A stretch of DNA of 64,000 nucleotides, taken from assembly GCA_963170055.1 (NCBI GenBank), contig CAUJGJ010000287.1, positions 150,701 through 214,700 of the forward strand, written 5' to 3'. This stretch comes from Halisarca cf. caerulea (lineage: Eukaryota; Porifera; Demospongiae; Chondrillida; Halisarcidae). Position 1 is the stretch's first letter, and each line of letters starts with the position of its first letter. Made by a program: the position numbers and the translations under genes. Below, one piece after another: positions 1 through 13,200 of the stretch. The notes under the pieces were generated by a model. That model was not told the origin of the DNA. It did no database searches and was given only the letters and a program-made list of their open reading frames with translations.

Positions 1-25
1 GTTGGATTACAGAGGTTTCACTGTA
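1..25. mobile_element. right end of a cut-off MITE
   Basis: The window opens inside a short element ending GGTTTCACTGTA. This is the same right terminus as the fuller copies at 44088-44276 and 56465-56649. The left end lies outside the window. The terminus resembles those of non-autonomous Tc1/mariner-pogo type elements, but only 25 bases are visible. Confidence 0.5.
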
Positions 26-119
26 TAGATGGAAAAGTCATGTAGTGAATCTCAGTGACTGTCATATTTATTACATGTGACACAATACTACACTGTATCT
101 AATCTATGTTCTGCTAGAT

Positions 120-1440
120 GAATCAGACATAGTTCTATCTGACTTGCACTTTCACACATGCACAAAGACACATGCAGTTGCATGTACAAATACATAGAGA
201 CACATGAAGTGTGTATACACATGCTGACCAGTAACCAATAATGTAAGCTTGGCAGGGTATATCTATTTCGATTCTCTTCTCTTTTTGTTTTGTTAGTTGA
301 CAGCCATCATAATGTGTTTGCTTGAGTATTAGACTGAGTATAAGTCCCACATTTAAGCCTGTATGAGTCTCATACTCCCTCTTGTATTCATCATCCCTCA
401 AACGTATCACTGAATATAACCCTGGGGGAGCCCCTCCAGGGCCCTGGGCTCTATCCTCCAGGTGTTTGTATTACATAAAGCCACTAGTGTTTGTGGGGCG
501 GCCCGGCCAGTGTAATAGTTCTTGCAAGGGGTGGTCATGTGGGGTGTATTTGTGGAACCAGCATGGAAGGGGGTGAGCCGTACACCCCCTTAAGTCCAAG
601 AAGGGGTTCTGGGTTCAGCTAGATCCCCTCGCATGATGTAGACCTAGGTGATGCTGAGGGAGCCAGGTAGGTGAGCTGGTTAGGATTACCCTTGAGGGCA
701 GATTCCAGTGGGGTACCGATACGTGGACAGAGATATATATCTTAGTCCAGTATTAAGGGTAGATTTAGGTGCTAGTACACCATGGACCATGGGAGTACGT
801 AGGACATCAAACGGAATTTAAGTGTTATGTGGGCCACATCCACAGCTCATTAATGCATCGAGATAATAGGAAGTCCCTGGCACATACCTGTCCATGCATA
901 CACAATACTATCATAACCTTGTGACGATCTGCAGCTGTCTAGCATTCATCAAGCCAGCTAGCTGCTTCTTGCCTACTCCATGTGTCAGTTTGAAGTCTTA
1001 AAGGGCATGAAAGGGATGGGCGGCTGCATGGGCTCCCCCAGGTGTTTATATTGTATAAAGCCTCTATACCGCTTGTTGGGCCCACATGATGGCTTTCACA
1101 GGGGGCGTCATGTGGGGTGCATGTTGGTTCACCAGTATGGAGGGAGGTGAGCCGTACACCCCCTTATATATGTCCAAGAAAGGGTTCTGGAGTCATATCC
1201 CCTTGCATGATGTATATAGAACTTACTTAGTCCAAGGGGTCCTTACCTGGAATCCGAAGGGGCTAGGTGACCGATGCAGAGGGGGTCGGGTAGGTGAGGT
1301 GGTCAGGATTAGCTGGATTAATTCCGGTGGGGCGCCATAAGTTAGTGGAGATATCTTAGTCTAGTTTTAGGGGTAGGTGCCAGTATGCCATGGGCCATGG
1401 GAGTAGGTAGGGCATTAATTTATGCTATGCTAGACTTTCA
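120..1440. repeat. duplicated flank with two copies of a ~400-bp GC-richer repeat
   Basis: This block reappears at about 37320-38620, immediately upstream of the matching exons of gene B, so it is part of the locus duplication. Inside it a ~400-bp sequence occurs twice in the same orientation (about 415-800 and 1010-1400). Both carry the shared strings CCAGGTGTTT and GAGCCGTACACCCCCTTA. No convincing protein is encoded; the short open frames do not match each other. Function unknown. It may be an unclassified interspersed repeat. Confidence 0.7.
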
Positions 1441-1660
1441 TCTTATGAAGTACTATCATATACTTTATAGCTGTTAGATAAGGTGTACACGTATGCAGCA
1501 AGTTCTGAATCACTATAACAGTATATGTATTATCACACTACAGTATTCTACTTTTAGATATACACAGATCTTCGTTGTTCACTTAACCTAACTGATGTGT
1601 AGACAGAGTAAAAATATGTTTACCATATATTTTGCCAAATACTAGTTATCATTGTGATCC

Positions 1661-1800
1661 ACTGCTACCATAATCCACACATGTGAGGCTACAATGTGCA
1701 GTGAGGTACTATTATACTTCTGACCTAACTAAAGACATAGTGTCAGTAGCAGGTCCAGAACTAGTCAATGATAGGGGCATCAATGGTCACAAATAATGCC
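1661..1800 (+). pseudogene. decayed copy of Calx-beta exon 1826-2056
   Basis: The sequence follows the intact exon just downstream: CTACCATAA, then a TGTGAGGCTACAA block, then GATGGTCAC-like spacing. It has stops and indels that destroy the frame. It ends before the polypyrimidine tract that serves the intact exon. Gene B has a matching decayed copy at 38651-39285, also directly upstream of its intact exon. The tandem exon duplication therefore probably predates the gene duplication. Not expected to be spliced in. Confidence 0.7.
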
Positions 1801-1825
1801 AGATGTTTACCCTTCCTCCCCACAG

Positions 1826-2056
1826 CTTCCAGTCCAACCATAACCTACCCATGTGTGGCTACAAGGTGCAGTGATGGTACTACCTTTGACTTGACTGAGG
1901 ACATAGAATCACAGGCAAATCCAAGACTGGTTGATGATGATGATGTCATTGATGGTCACAGGACGTGTATGGTCACCTTAGCACCTTCCAAAGGAAGTAT
2001 TTGTCTGTTCAACTTCACCAGAGAAAACACTATGCTTGTTGTGAGGGACAATGAAG
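1826..2056 (+). CDS. gene A exon 1 in window: Calx-beta C-half (D1)
   Basis: The acceptor is CCCCACAG and the donor GTGAG. The 77-codon exon contains a poly-Asp turn (VDDDDVIDG), the FNFTRE strand and the closing RDNEG. Its N-half partner lies left of the window; in gene B the partner is 35270-35419. The gene B counterpart of this exon is 39322-39549, three bases shorter. There is a possible N-glycosylation sequon at N-F-T. Confidence 0.85.
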
Positions 2057-5000
2057 GTGAGATTGCTGGTTTGAGGAAGATAGTGTATTGTGGTCATAAA
2101 TTGCATTGAATACAAATGCTGTATTCACGCATGTGAACTGTTCCCGTTTGGTATGCATTGTTTCTTGAAGTACACAGTATAAGTAGGAGAGACCATGTAC
2201 TGTATATGTTGATTACTTGCATAATTATGTATGTATACAAAAAATTATTCTGCTTCTACATTTTATGCATTGCTTTCACCAATGATGCATGGGCTCAAGA
2301 ATCTGCATGTACTTATCATGCAGTATGTAGGCACATGCAATTCCCAACCTCCCTTGGCTTTATAGTATAATTTCTTGTCTGTTGCAGAATTCTTCATCGC
2401 ATTCAGTTCGGACTTCTATCAAGAGGAGGAAGACAAGGGAGGTGTTGATGTGACAGTGCAGTTGAGAGGGAGTGGGAATGTTCTGATTACTGTTACCCAA
2501 CTGGTTGATTTCACTTTGCAGTTAGTTGGCACCTCCAGGGGCTCTTCTGCTAAAAGTTTGTTCAGATTGTGTTCGATCGTTCTATGTACATTGTAATATA
2601 ACAGATAATACATATGTTCATACATTACTACAGCTAATGTAATGTATATGTTATGTATGTACGTGCATATAATATTATACAGTATGTACATATGTATAAT
2701 CAAACTTGTAATAATTGTATTGGCTCTCATCAAGTCCTAAATATGTATGCATGTACTTATAGATGTCTTTTACCTTCAAAAATGAATTTAATGGAAATGT
2801 TTCACTTATACTGTTACCCAGCCAGTTGACTTCACTTTGCAATTGGTTGATACCTCATGGGGCTCTCCTGCTAAAAGTTTATTCAGATTGTGTTCGATCA
2901 TTCTACGTATGTTATGCATGTACAATAAAAGATTATCAATACCTCGATACAATCGAAACAAATACAATACAAGATGAATGATAGCTCACTTTTCGTGATA
3001 CTTTCATATGTCTCTCATTACAGCCATATTATTGGTGTTAGATACTTGTATTGTGTTTTTGCCTTGTTGTCAACTTTTTGGGAGAACCAAATATGTACAT
3101 ACATATGTACGTATATACATACGTGTGTACTGTATGTATGTTCATTCATCAAGTCATGCTTTAAGTATGTGTATTTAAGATAGAGAGATGTTTTCCCATA
3201 AATTATGACATTGTCTTTGCTTGAAGATTAAATTTTAATTCAACTCTAGCTATTCATTGCACAAGAGTTATTTCAATCACAATAGTTGTCTGTATCTCTC
3301 ATCTTCTGCATATGCTGAAAGTTGAACTGCTATGTCTCTCCACTCACTGCAGTTGGTGTGGACCTACCAAACATAACATACACCGGCTCCATACCACCTG
3401 GACAGTCCTCCACATCTGTTAGAATACTCTTCACTTCTGATGATGTGTATGAGAGCGCAGAAGAGTTTGAGCTCAGGTTGATCCCAAGCAGAGACAGATA
3501 CAATGTAATTCCTCCAAGCAATGCTGACGTTCTAATTGCAAATGATGACAGTGAGTTATAGACTGTGTGTGCATATGGCTACGTACATACATACACATGT
3601 AGACTTGCACCATACGGACATGTGCAGTGTGTGACCATACGTATTCAATATTTTAAAAATGAAGTGCTGAAATGAAATGTCGCAGAAGGCCCAGCAGTAA
3701 CTGGTATAACCTTCTAGCATATCTTTGTAACTTAATAGCGTGTTTATGCGCTCATTTTAGCTCATAATTGTGAAGCAAAATGCTGCAGGGCTATGGCCAT
3801 CTACTACAAGGTGTATACATACATAGAAGTGAATATTTCTGTCAGATTATCTGTGTAGTTTATTGTTATTAGGTACTCACAATAACTACAGATACATACT
3901 TGTATACATAATAATATCATGTAAGTACTTCAGTACTCCAGTATGCTTTCATTGTCGATGGTTGTCTCCTTGCTGTTACTGCATTGTAGGTCTTACTGTT
4001 CGGTTCCCACCGAACCTGACTGTACTGGAATCAGATGGAGAAATCTCGTTTTCACTAATGACAGTAGATCAGTATGAGGGAGATCTGTGCTTGTTCACCC
4101 TTCAGACTAGAGAGATAGCAGAAGAACTGAATGGAAATGTCAATGCTGCCACAGGTGCATACATACGTACACACATAGTACGTAATAATTATGTACATAT
4201 CATAATTATATGCATGCATGTACATACAGTAAAACCTGCCTATAACAACCACTCATGCAAGGGACCATATAACTGTGGTCTCTGTAGACAGGTGGTCCTT
4301 GTACGAAGGTGCTTTAGTAGAACTGGAGTGGACAATGAGCCAGCCTACTGTGGTCTCTATAGACAGGTGGTCCTTGTACAGAGGTGCTTTAGTACAGTGA
4401 GCCAGCCTACTGTGGTCTCTATAGACATGGGGTCTTTAAGGCCCCATTTACACGTATCCAGATACCCTTGTAAACATATACTTTTGAAGACATTTACACA
4501 GACTATTTACACGAAAACGCCAAAAACGTATAGCGAATGTGGATACTTCATAAACGGATACTTAAGTGGATACTCTATAAACGCATACATCGATCGTTTT
4601 CGTGTAAACAAGTTGTAAACGCATTGAAAAGTATACGTTTATAAAGGTATCCGGATACGTGTAAATGAGGCCTGAGACAGGTTCTACTGTACATGATATG
4701 CACATTATGCATTATACATACGTACATAAGTACGTACATACGTACAGTACATAAGTATGTATAGTATTAGATGAATCCATGTATGTTATTGTGTCCACCT
4801 TTACTGGGCATTTTTTCATAATATAAATAAATAAGATTTGAGTCCATCTTCATTTTGTACAGTACATATTCATATATGTACATATGTAAGTGCATACAAG
4901 CATATTTTTGCATTGGACTGTGAACTTAATTAAAGTGTTCATTGAACATATGTACATACTGTAAGTATATTTCCACTCAACTTATAGCAGATGTGGCTTC

Positions 5001-6397
5001 CTATAAGTAACTATATTGATACCTGTATGTATGTATGTAACTTCTAATGTGCATGCATACATACTATCAGAAAATCTAGTGAAACCACTCTACCCCATGT
5101 TATCTGAAACCCTCTCTAAACTGGATGTGCTGTCAAGTTCCGTTCACGATTTGCTGTACATGTAGAACCTCATTAACCTGGAACTACAGTGAAACTTTCA
5201 GTACTTAGTACATACCTATGTATATGTACCTCAAAAGGGACATACGTAAAAATTGTACTGTAGCTTACCACTTCCATCGATCCAAAGGTGTTCAATTTAG
5301 ATAGGTTTCATGGTAGGTGGCAGTAGATGAATACCATATATATCAGACCATACCATTAGCCCACTATGTTTCCACAATGAACTGCATGTGCAGTTGTTAC
5401 CTTGGGCTGCATAAATAGATGAGAATACTCCACATTGCATACCTTGATTCTTTCTGTTTTCCTCCTGTAGCCAGTGAAGACTTCATGGCTGTTGGGACTA
5501 CAGAAATTTGCTTTAGAAGTAACTCCCACATGTCAGACCCGTTCACGGTTTTAATTCTGCATGCATCTTCCAATGTTCCCGAATGCGATGAAGTGTTCTC
5601 TGTGAAGTTGGACTTCAAACAAGAAGCTAACCCTCAGATGATTGTAATTCCCGAAATATCAACCACCGTTACAATCTTTGACAGTAAGTTGTAGAAAGCA
5701 GTAAGTTGCTCAATCCTGTTGATCTTAGTCCGGCGTAGCTCAGACCCATCATACCAGTCACGTCGAGCAAGGGTCTGGCTACGCGGGACAAGTTGATCTG
5801 CAGGTTTCCATAGCCAAAACAAGTACACTTGCATACACATTTTGAAGTGTTTTATAACTTTGGAACAGATAATGCATGTCGTAATTTTTCATCAAACAAT
5901 TATTTAATTGTACAACGTTACGCCCACTTGGGTTTCTTCAGGTACACACAAATAAAACTAAGAACTAAACTCCCAATTGATCTGGCACGTCAAAGAAGTT
6001 CTACAACCACATTACATACACATTGTCCACACTGCTGGTATGTACATGTGTTTAAATGAGTTTGTATGCAAACAAGTGCTTTATTAGCATTGTACTGCAT
6101 ATGTGCAGTTTTACTGTGTGTTTCCTCATACTTTGCATGTACACATTGTTGTTGTTCCATCCTTGCAGCTTCTGATCCGTACGTGCTCCAGTTCACTCAG
6201 TCTGAGTTCAGAGTTGTTGAAGATACTGGAGGAACGGATGTCACTGTTACTGTAGACAGACCTCCAGCATTTGATATTCCGTTCACTGTAGTAGCCAGTG
6301 TCAGTGGAAGTGGACCAGAGTATGCCACACGTATGTTTGGGTATTTTGTAGCATACAACTGTGTATCGAATATGTACATAAATATATATGTGTGTGT

Positions 6398-6470
<73 letters not shown>

Positions 6471-7101
6471 TTAACAGTACATTTTCACTTAATTGCTATG
6501 AGAGTGCACCTATCCAGGACCTGTGTCATGACATGGACTATGGTAGACATACATATGTAAGTCCAGTCTAATCTCTGTACCTACATGTCAAGACCATTGA
6601 AAATGTTCACTATAGAATTTTCACTGTATCAAGATTCTTTGTAGTAGAGTAAATTGGTCAATGTCAGAAAATTGTCATTTAATTCCTTTTAATCTTTCTT
6701 AGTCCTATTGTGCACTTTTCTGTGGATGCCATTATCATCTTTTCCGTCTTTTTTGTATAGTTTTCAATGGTTTGCGAAGTGACATATTGAACAGGGAGTG
6801 GAATGGCACCATCCTTAGCGGAGAGACCAGTTCCCAATTCTCCCTTGATACTTTGCCTGACAATTTAGCTGAACTGGATGAACAATTTGACATCACAATC
6901 GAAGAGAAGCTAGAGCCCAAACTAGCAGTGGTCCACCAGGAAGGAGGCTCTGCTCTTGTTGTCATTGAAGATGATGGTAAATGTTGTGCATTGTTCTTTC
7001 AGTTGTGCTGTGCACGGATATGTGTTGCGTACAGTAGCTGTATGTGGTGTTGTGTCGGTTATACCAACTGTCACTTGATTTGTATGGTTGCTTGTGTGTG
7101 T

Positions 7102-7141
<40 letters not shown>

Positions 7142-7213
7142 GTGTGTGTGTGTGTATACGTGTGTGTGTGCATGTGCCATGTGCCATGTGCCGTGTGTGT
7201 GTGTGTGTGCGTG

Positions 7214-7281
<68 letters not shown>

Positions 7282-10200
7282 TGTGTGTGTGTGTGTGTAG
7301 ATTACATGGATCAAATCTTCCAAATGTTTCTGTGGGAAACACTGAAATCCTACTGTGATTCAGCACAATGATTACACTTGTTTAGGAAAAAAATCAGTTT
7401 CCTTTCAGTATTCGTATCGTTAGTGACTGTAACCATAGCTCATGTCCAATATCTCTCCCTCCTACAGATGTGGTGGAAATTGAAGTCGACTTTGAGCCAA
7501 GAGCACGAGAGGGGGTTAGTAGCTCCCATAAGATTACCTTCAAAACTGATGGGGGATTTGAGCTTCCTTTCGTTGTCAATATCACCTTTATGGATGGATC
7601 CGCAGAAAGTATGTATACAACTAGCTAATACTTTACACTTTTGTGTGTACAGTTCCACACTAAGCTATATGTATGTATGTATGTATAGTGTAGTATATAG
7701 CATGTGCATGTGTATTTATCCATGGTTATCACTAGTAGCTCAATCTACGAATAATTATAAGTCTAGTGAACAGTTTTTCAGTACCTAGACTCACCATTTA
7801 CGTACAATGCGTATTGTGTTGGTCTTCATCAAATTGAATGTAGAATGCATTATTAATTTTTATAATAATACTGAATGCACACAGTACATTCACTGCATAG
7901 CACCAATCTGTGTACTCTATACTTTGTCTACACGTGCTTAGGTGGATCTGACTACGTTGGTACTCCACAACAGATAACCTTTACGGAAAATGATACAGTT
8001 CAAGTGGTGTCTGTGCCCATCTTGAATGATGGCCTTATGGAGGAGCCAGAGACATTTCACTTCATAGCACAAGCAGACTCTTCTGTGCGGATAAATGTTA
8101 ATACTTCAGCCGCTCAAGGGACTGTTGTCATTGATGACAATGAAGGTGAATGTGGTGATGGGCAGATCAGCTGTATATAAATGTTAAAAGTGGAAAGTTG
8201 AACTATATTTTGAAGTAATAATTTACCGTTGAGGTGACTCGTTTGTAGTGTTAAAGCATTGGATTAATTCTGATCGATCCTTCTTCAGAAATATTTTATC
8301 TCCATTTTCCCCAACAAGCTTTGTGTAGCATTATACTGGAACAATGGAAATAGCTTATGATATAAAAGTGTCACGGGGCAAAAAGTCAGACTGAGTATAA
8401 TTGGCATGGAATGATACCGAAGCCTAATTGATTGTCTTAATTCAACAGCCATGATATAAACTAAAGATATTCATAGAGGTTTCAATTGACTTTAGCCGTC
8501 AGTAAAGCTGAACATTTCCTCCTGTACATGTGTTAGAAATGTGGGCAATAGTTGATAGAATGCATATATATGTATCTGGCACTGACTATATTACATATGC
8601 ACTGTGACTTGTGTATCTTTCTTATATTTTTTTATAGTTTCCCACTTCTTTGATGTCACTGAGTATGTTGTACAAGAGGACAGTGCATCTCTGAGCGTGA
8701 CCATTAGGAGAAGAGGGTATTTGGGTAGAGAGTCTACAGTAGCAATCGTACCAAGGAACGGCAGTGAAGAGATGCGTGCACACGGTAATATGTAGCATTC
8801 TTTTTCAGTATCTTACCACCATGCATGACACCGCTGTAATCTGACCGTCCGGGGACCAGCATAGAATGTCGGCCAGATTAGAGAGGTGGCCGGAGTAGGC
8901 AGTTCCATTCCAATATGTGGGTGAACTTTGGGACTAGGGAATGGCTGGTTTAGACAGAGTGGCATGGGACTTAATGAGGCTTGTATTAGAGTGGTTTCAC
9001 TGAACTTAGTAGTATGTACATACTTGAATAAAATGTTGGGATTTGCAAATAGTTAGTATCACATATTACATAAGTAGCTAATAAAAAGTGTTTGCATTAG
9101 CTAAATAAGAGCATGTTTCATCATGCTTGTGCTGTCAGTGCATCTTGTAGATATCATATATATACTGTATATAAGTGCTAATTTTTGCTAGACATCCATA
9201 TATTTCACAAATCAAGAACTTGGTTCAGGATTTATTATCCTGAATGGACCAGTCCCTGCTATACGTATGTTAGATTGATAGACTATGCATGTAGCTTACC
9301 AAAAATACATTTACAATAAAAATTTTGTGAATGCACACTCTTTAGCGAAATACTTTAAAATGAAGTTCTGTGAGAATTAGTACCTATAGAGTACTGTACG
9401 TGGAGAAACTTTTGAATGGAAGAATTTGTGACTTAATTGTGTTTTCAGTGGGGCCTCATTTATTCAACCATGTCTGTTCCTCATAACATGGGTCGGATAA
9501 ATCAGAACTGTACACAGATGTAGTGATGAGGATTCACAACAGAGAGGTAGATAAGTTAGGTTTTGAGATATGTAAATCTGTGTCAGATAAATGAGGTCTG
9601 AATGTATTTCAAAATATTCCACCCCTTTAAATTCTATCTATTTGTATACACTACCACAGGTCCCGGGGATTTCCCCCTTACTCCTGTGCCTGCTACCTTT
9701 GGCTCTGGAGTGGAAGTGATGAACTTTAGTGTCCCCATAACCCCTGACATGATCTCTGAATACAATGAGACCTTTTCCCTACAACTGGCGGAGATTCCAT
9801 CAACAGTGACAGATCCTAACAGAGGGACCACTCAGCAGCTGGTAGAAGACCTTGTGGTTGAGCCTGACAATGCATCTGTCATCATCACAGATGTTAATGG
9901 TACGTGTGGCGATTAATTAATATTACAATTGTTAATTACAACTAAACAAACTTTTTTCTGTCCTTGCAGATATTGTCTGTGTTGGTTTCTCTGAGAGTGC
10001 GTACTCATCTTTAGAAGGAGATAGAGACAAAGTATTTACTGTTGTTGCTGATAAAATGTTCACTTATGACTTCCGAGTTGTTGTGACCGTGATGGAAGTC
10101 ACCGCTACATGTGAGTAACCTACACCATGTCTACTTGAAGGTGCAGCTATACACCAAGTACTGTGTGTGCTGTACACCAAGTACAATAGTACATATATAC

Positions 10201-13200
10201 AGTGACGAAGGTTAACACACTATCACTTAACATACCAAAATGCTTATTATGCCACAATTTTACAAACAGATTATTCATGACTATTATAATAACATTACTG
10301 TACTATTCACAGCAAATTGGTTTATATATATATGCCAAATTGGGCAAAATTGTGAAACCAATGCGGCATATGAAGTATTTTCACTGTAGTATTTTAGAAC
10401 CAACTACTGTATGTATGTATGTGCACATGCATTTGTCTCATTGTGGAGACATCACATAAGGTCCTGCAATGCAGTACATCTCTACTTGGGCTTGTTTCCT
10501 AATAGGCCAGTAGCACAACACTAAAATGCTCACACTACTGTTGTATGGTCCTCTCTGAATCCCTATGTGTGATGTGTTGTATGTTACTGCCTTGTTCATT
10601 GATATTGTATTTTACGTACTACATGATTGTATAATTCTGTTGGTACTGACTACTCCAACATGTCATTCGAGCTGACCTTTACTCCTGGTGTGGACAGAAT
10701 ATCAGAGTCTCTCTCGATCATTGATGACTTGGTCAAGGAGATGAATGAATCTGTCAATCTTGTTCTATCCATACCTGATGATAACCTGAGACCAGTCTGT
10801 ATCAAATCACCTGGAACAGCAACCTGTACTATTGTTGACAATGATGGTAAGAGTTACATTGTTGTTTGGAGTATGCATGTGTGTCATTGGATAAATGTAC
10901 ACATATACATACATACTTAGTACGTGCGTACATGCACATATAGAGTTTCTGTAGGGTATGACAGTGAAATCCAGTCCAATTGATAGAATCATAATAATTT
11001 GCAGTAAAGTTTCATTAATTGTAATAGTTTTTAATTCAAATTCTTTGGAAATTTACTTTTGTGACTAATTTACACACTCATTGTAACCCACACAAAGACA
11101 ATGTATGCTCTTGTGGGCAAAATTACTGGCAATCAATGTGCTCAACTGATATGTAAGTGAGTAGTAGTGATTGAATGCAAAATCAGCAACTTCTTGTAGC
11201 ATTATGTAGCCTAAATGAATCAATAGTTGTCAGCCATGGATAGGTACATACTGCAATATCATACGGGTGTACATGTGGACATACAGGCATCTGTACATGC
11301 TGTACGTATGTGCACATATGTACGTGAAGTTTAATTTCTACTGGTGAGTACGTACGTATGTATACCACTACTTTGTACTTCTTCTCTCATCAGACTTATC
11401 CGTTCAGTTTGAGCAACCTCAGTACACAGTGTCTGAAGGGAACACCATCACAGTGAACGTAGTGGCCAGTACTGACTTCTCCACACCCTTCTCTGTGGAC
11501 ATCTCACATAACGGAAGTGGAGGTGAGCTGGGATGCGTGCACACATACGTACTACTGCAGTACAACCCTCTAATCCAGACCCCTGACTTGTGGACACCCC
11601 TCTAAAATAGACACATGCCACTGAAACCAAATGATTCACCATACTTTGCAATAGTATGTACATCTTCAGCCCCTGAAATGAGGACACTTCACTAAACAGG
11701 ACAGTTCTTAGTGGTCCTAAGGTGTCTGGAATAAGGGGTTCCTCTGTAATCACATTCCCCTGTTATGCTGTGATGACTGCATGAGTCTAGGTGTACCACA
11801 AGAGTTTGTTCCCTTTTCAGTAGGCTCTGTATGTGTGGGTTATAATACTATTGTTGACTAGAATAGTATTTTTGTTGCTGTACAATTGTCACCGGAAGTA
11901 ACATGCAGCCACTGAACACTTGCATCCTTATAAACACCTATATGTATATACAAAGCGTGTGTTCCTTTCTTTACAGATATCACTCTCTCAAGTGATGTTC
12001 TGAGCTTCAGCCCCTCCAGTAGAACTGCCTTGGTCAGGCTGACTGCAACAGAAGACCATATCAAAGAACTGGATGAATCCTTCACATTGTCTTTGGCAGT
12101 CACAGACCCAAAGTCTCAGGAATTTGGTGTTGAGTTGGGAGAGAGGTCAACTGCTACTGTAATAGTCCAGGACACTACAGAAGGTTAATTGGGAATTTCA
12201 GTGTAATTTGGTTAGTTGTTGTTATCAAATTATTCTAAACATGAGTTTATGTCTATCTATGAAATATAGTACGTACTCTAGCAATAATTGTATGGGTTGC
12301 TGACTACTAAGTTGATTAGTTAGGGATTCATTAGTGAACAGATAAAGTATGGTCAGTTTTACTAACTGCGATATTTCCAAATAGTCTGCAAAGTGTCAGA
12401 GATGGTAGAAATTACCAATAATTGCAAAATTTTACCTGAAAATGCTGGATTTTGACAGAACCATATAAATTCCCTAGTATATGGCATCTTTGATTTTCTT
12501 TCCAGACATTGTCTGTGGGTTCTTCCCCACAATGTACACTGTTGCTGAAGGAGGGACTGTTCCAGTGATGTTGAACTGCTCTTTACCAGCTTCAGAGGAC
12601 TACACTCTCGCAGTGTCACAGTCTGGAGGAGGTGAGGGATGTGTGTGCACTCTGGACATGCTCCAAATGTGTTTGCTTCTTATTAGACTCTTGTTGGTGT
12701 TTTTTTTTGTATTGTGGATTGTAAGGTGATTGCACCATCATAGGAAATTTAGCGTTATAGTGAGGTCTGATATATGCCATAACGACCTGTTGGCTCATAT
12801 CAGACCTAGAAAGAATGACGGATTTGCATAGCTACTGATTTTTTCATGCATGCCTGACAAGATATAAGCAAATCGATCACATTGAAACCTCAATTTAATC
12901 TGTGGTTGACTTACCATACAAAATATTATGCTTATGAAGCACGAAAGGCTGGTCGGTTGCTGAAATATTGGGCGTGGGCTCTATAACAGTCTCTTCTCCC
13001 ACAGACAGTGACTTCACCTTGGCAAGTGATACGGTTACCATCAGTGCAAATTCCATCAGATCATCTGTCAATGTGATGGCTACAACTGATGACATCAAAG
13101 AATGTGATGAGTCTTTCCAGATTTCAGTCTCCCCAACATCTTCATCTGCAAATTTTGGTGTCACTCTCAGAGATGATACTGCTACTATTGGCATACAAGA

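Noticed and set aside
3863..4618. 251-codon plus-strand frame
   Set aside because: It only contains exon 3990-4154; the rest reads through a donor into nested MITEs, and gene B confirms the exon boundary.
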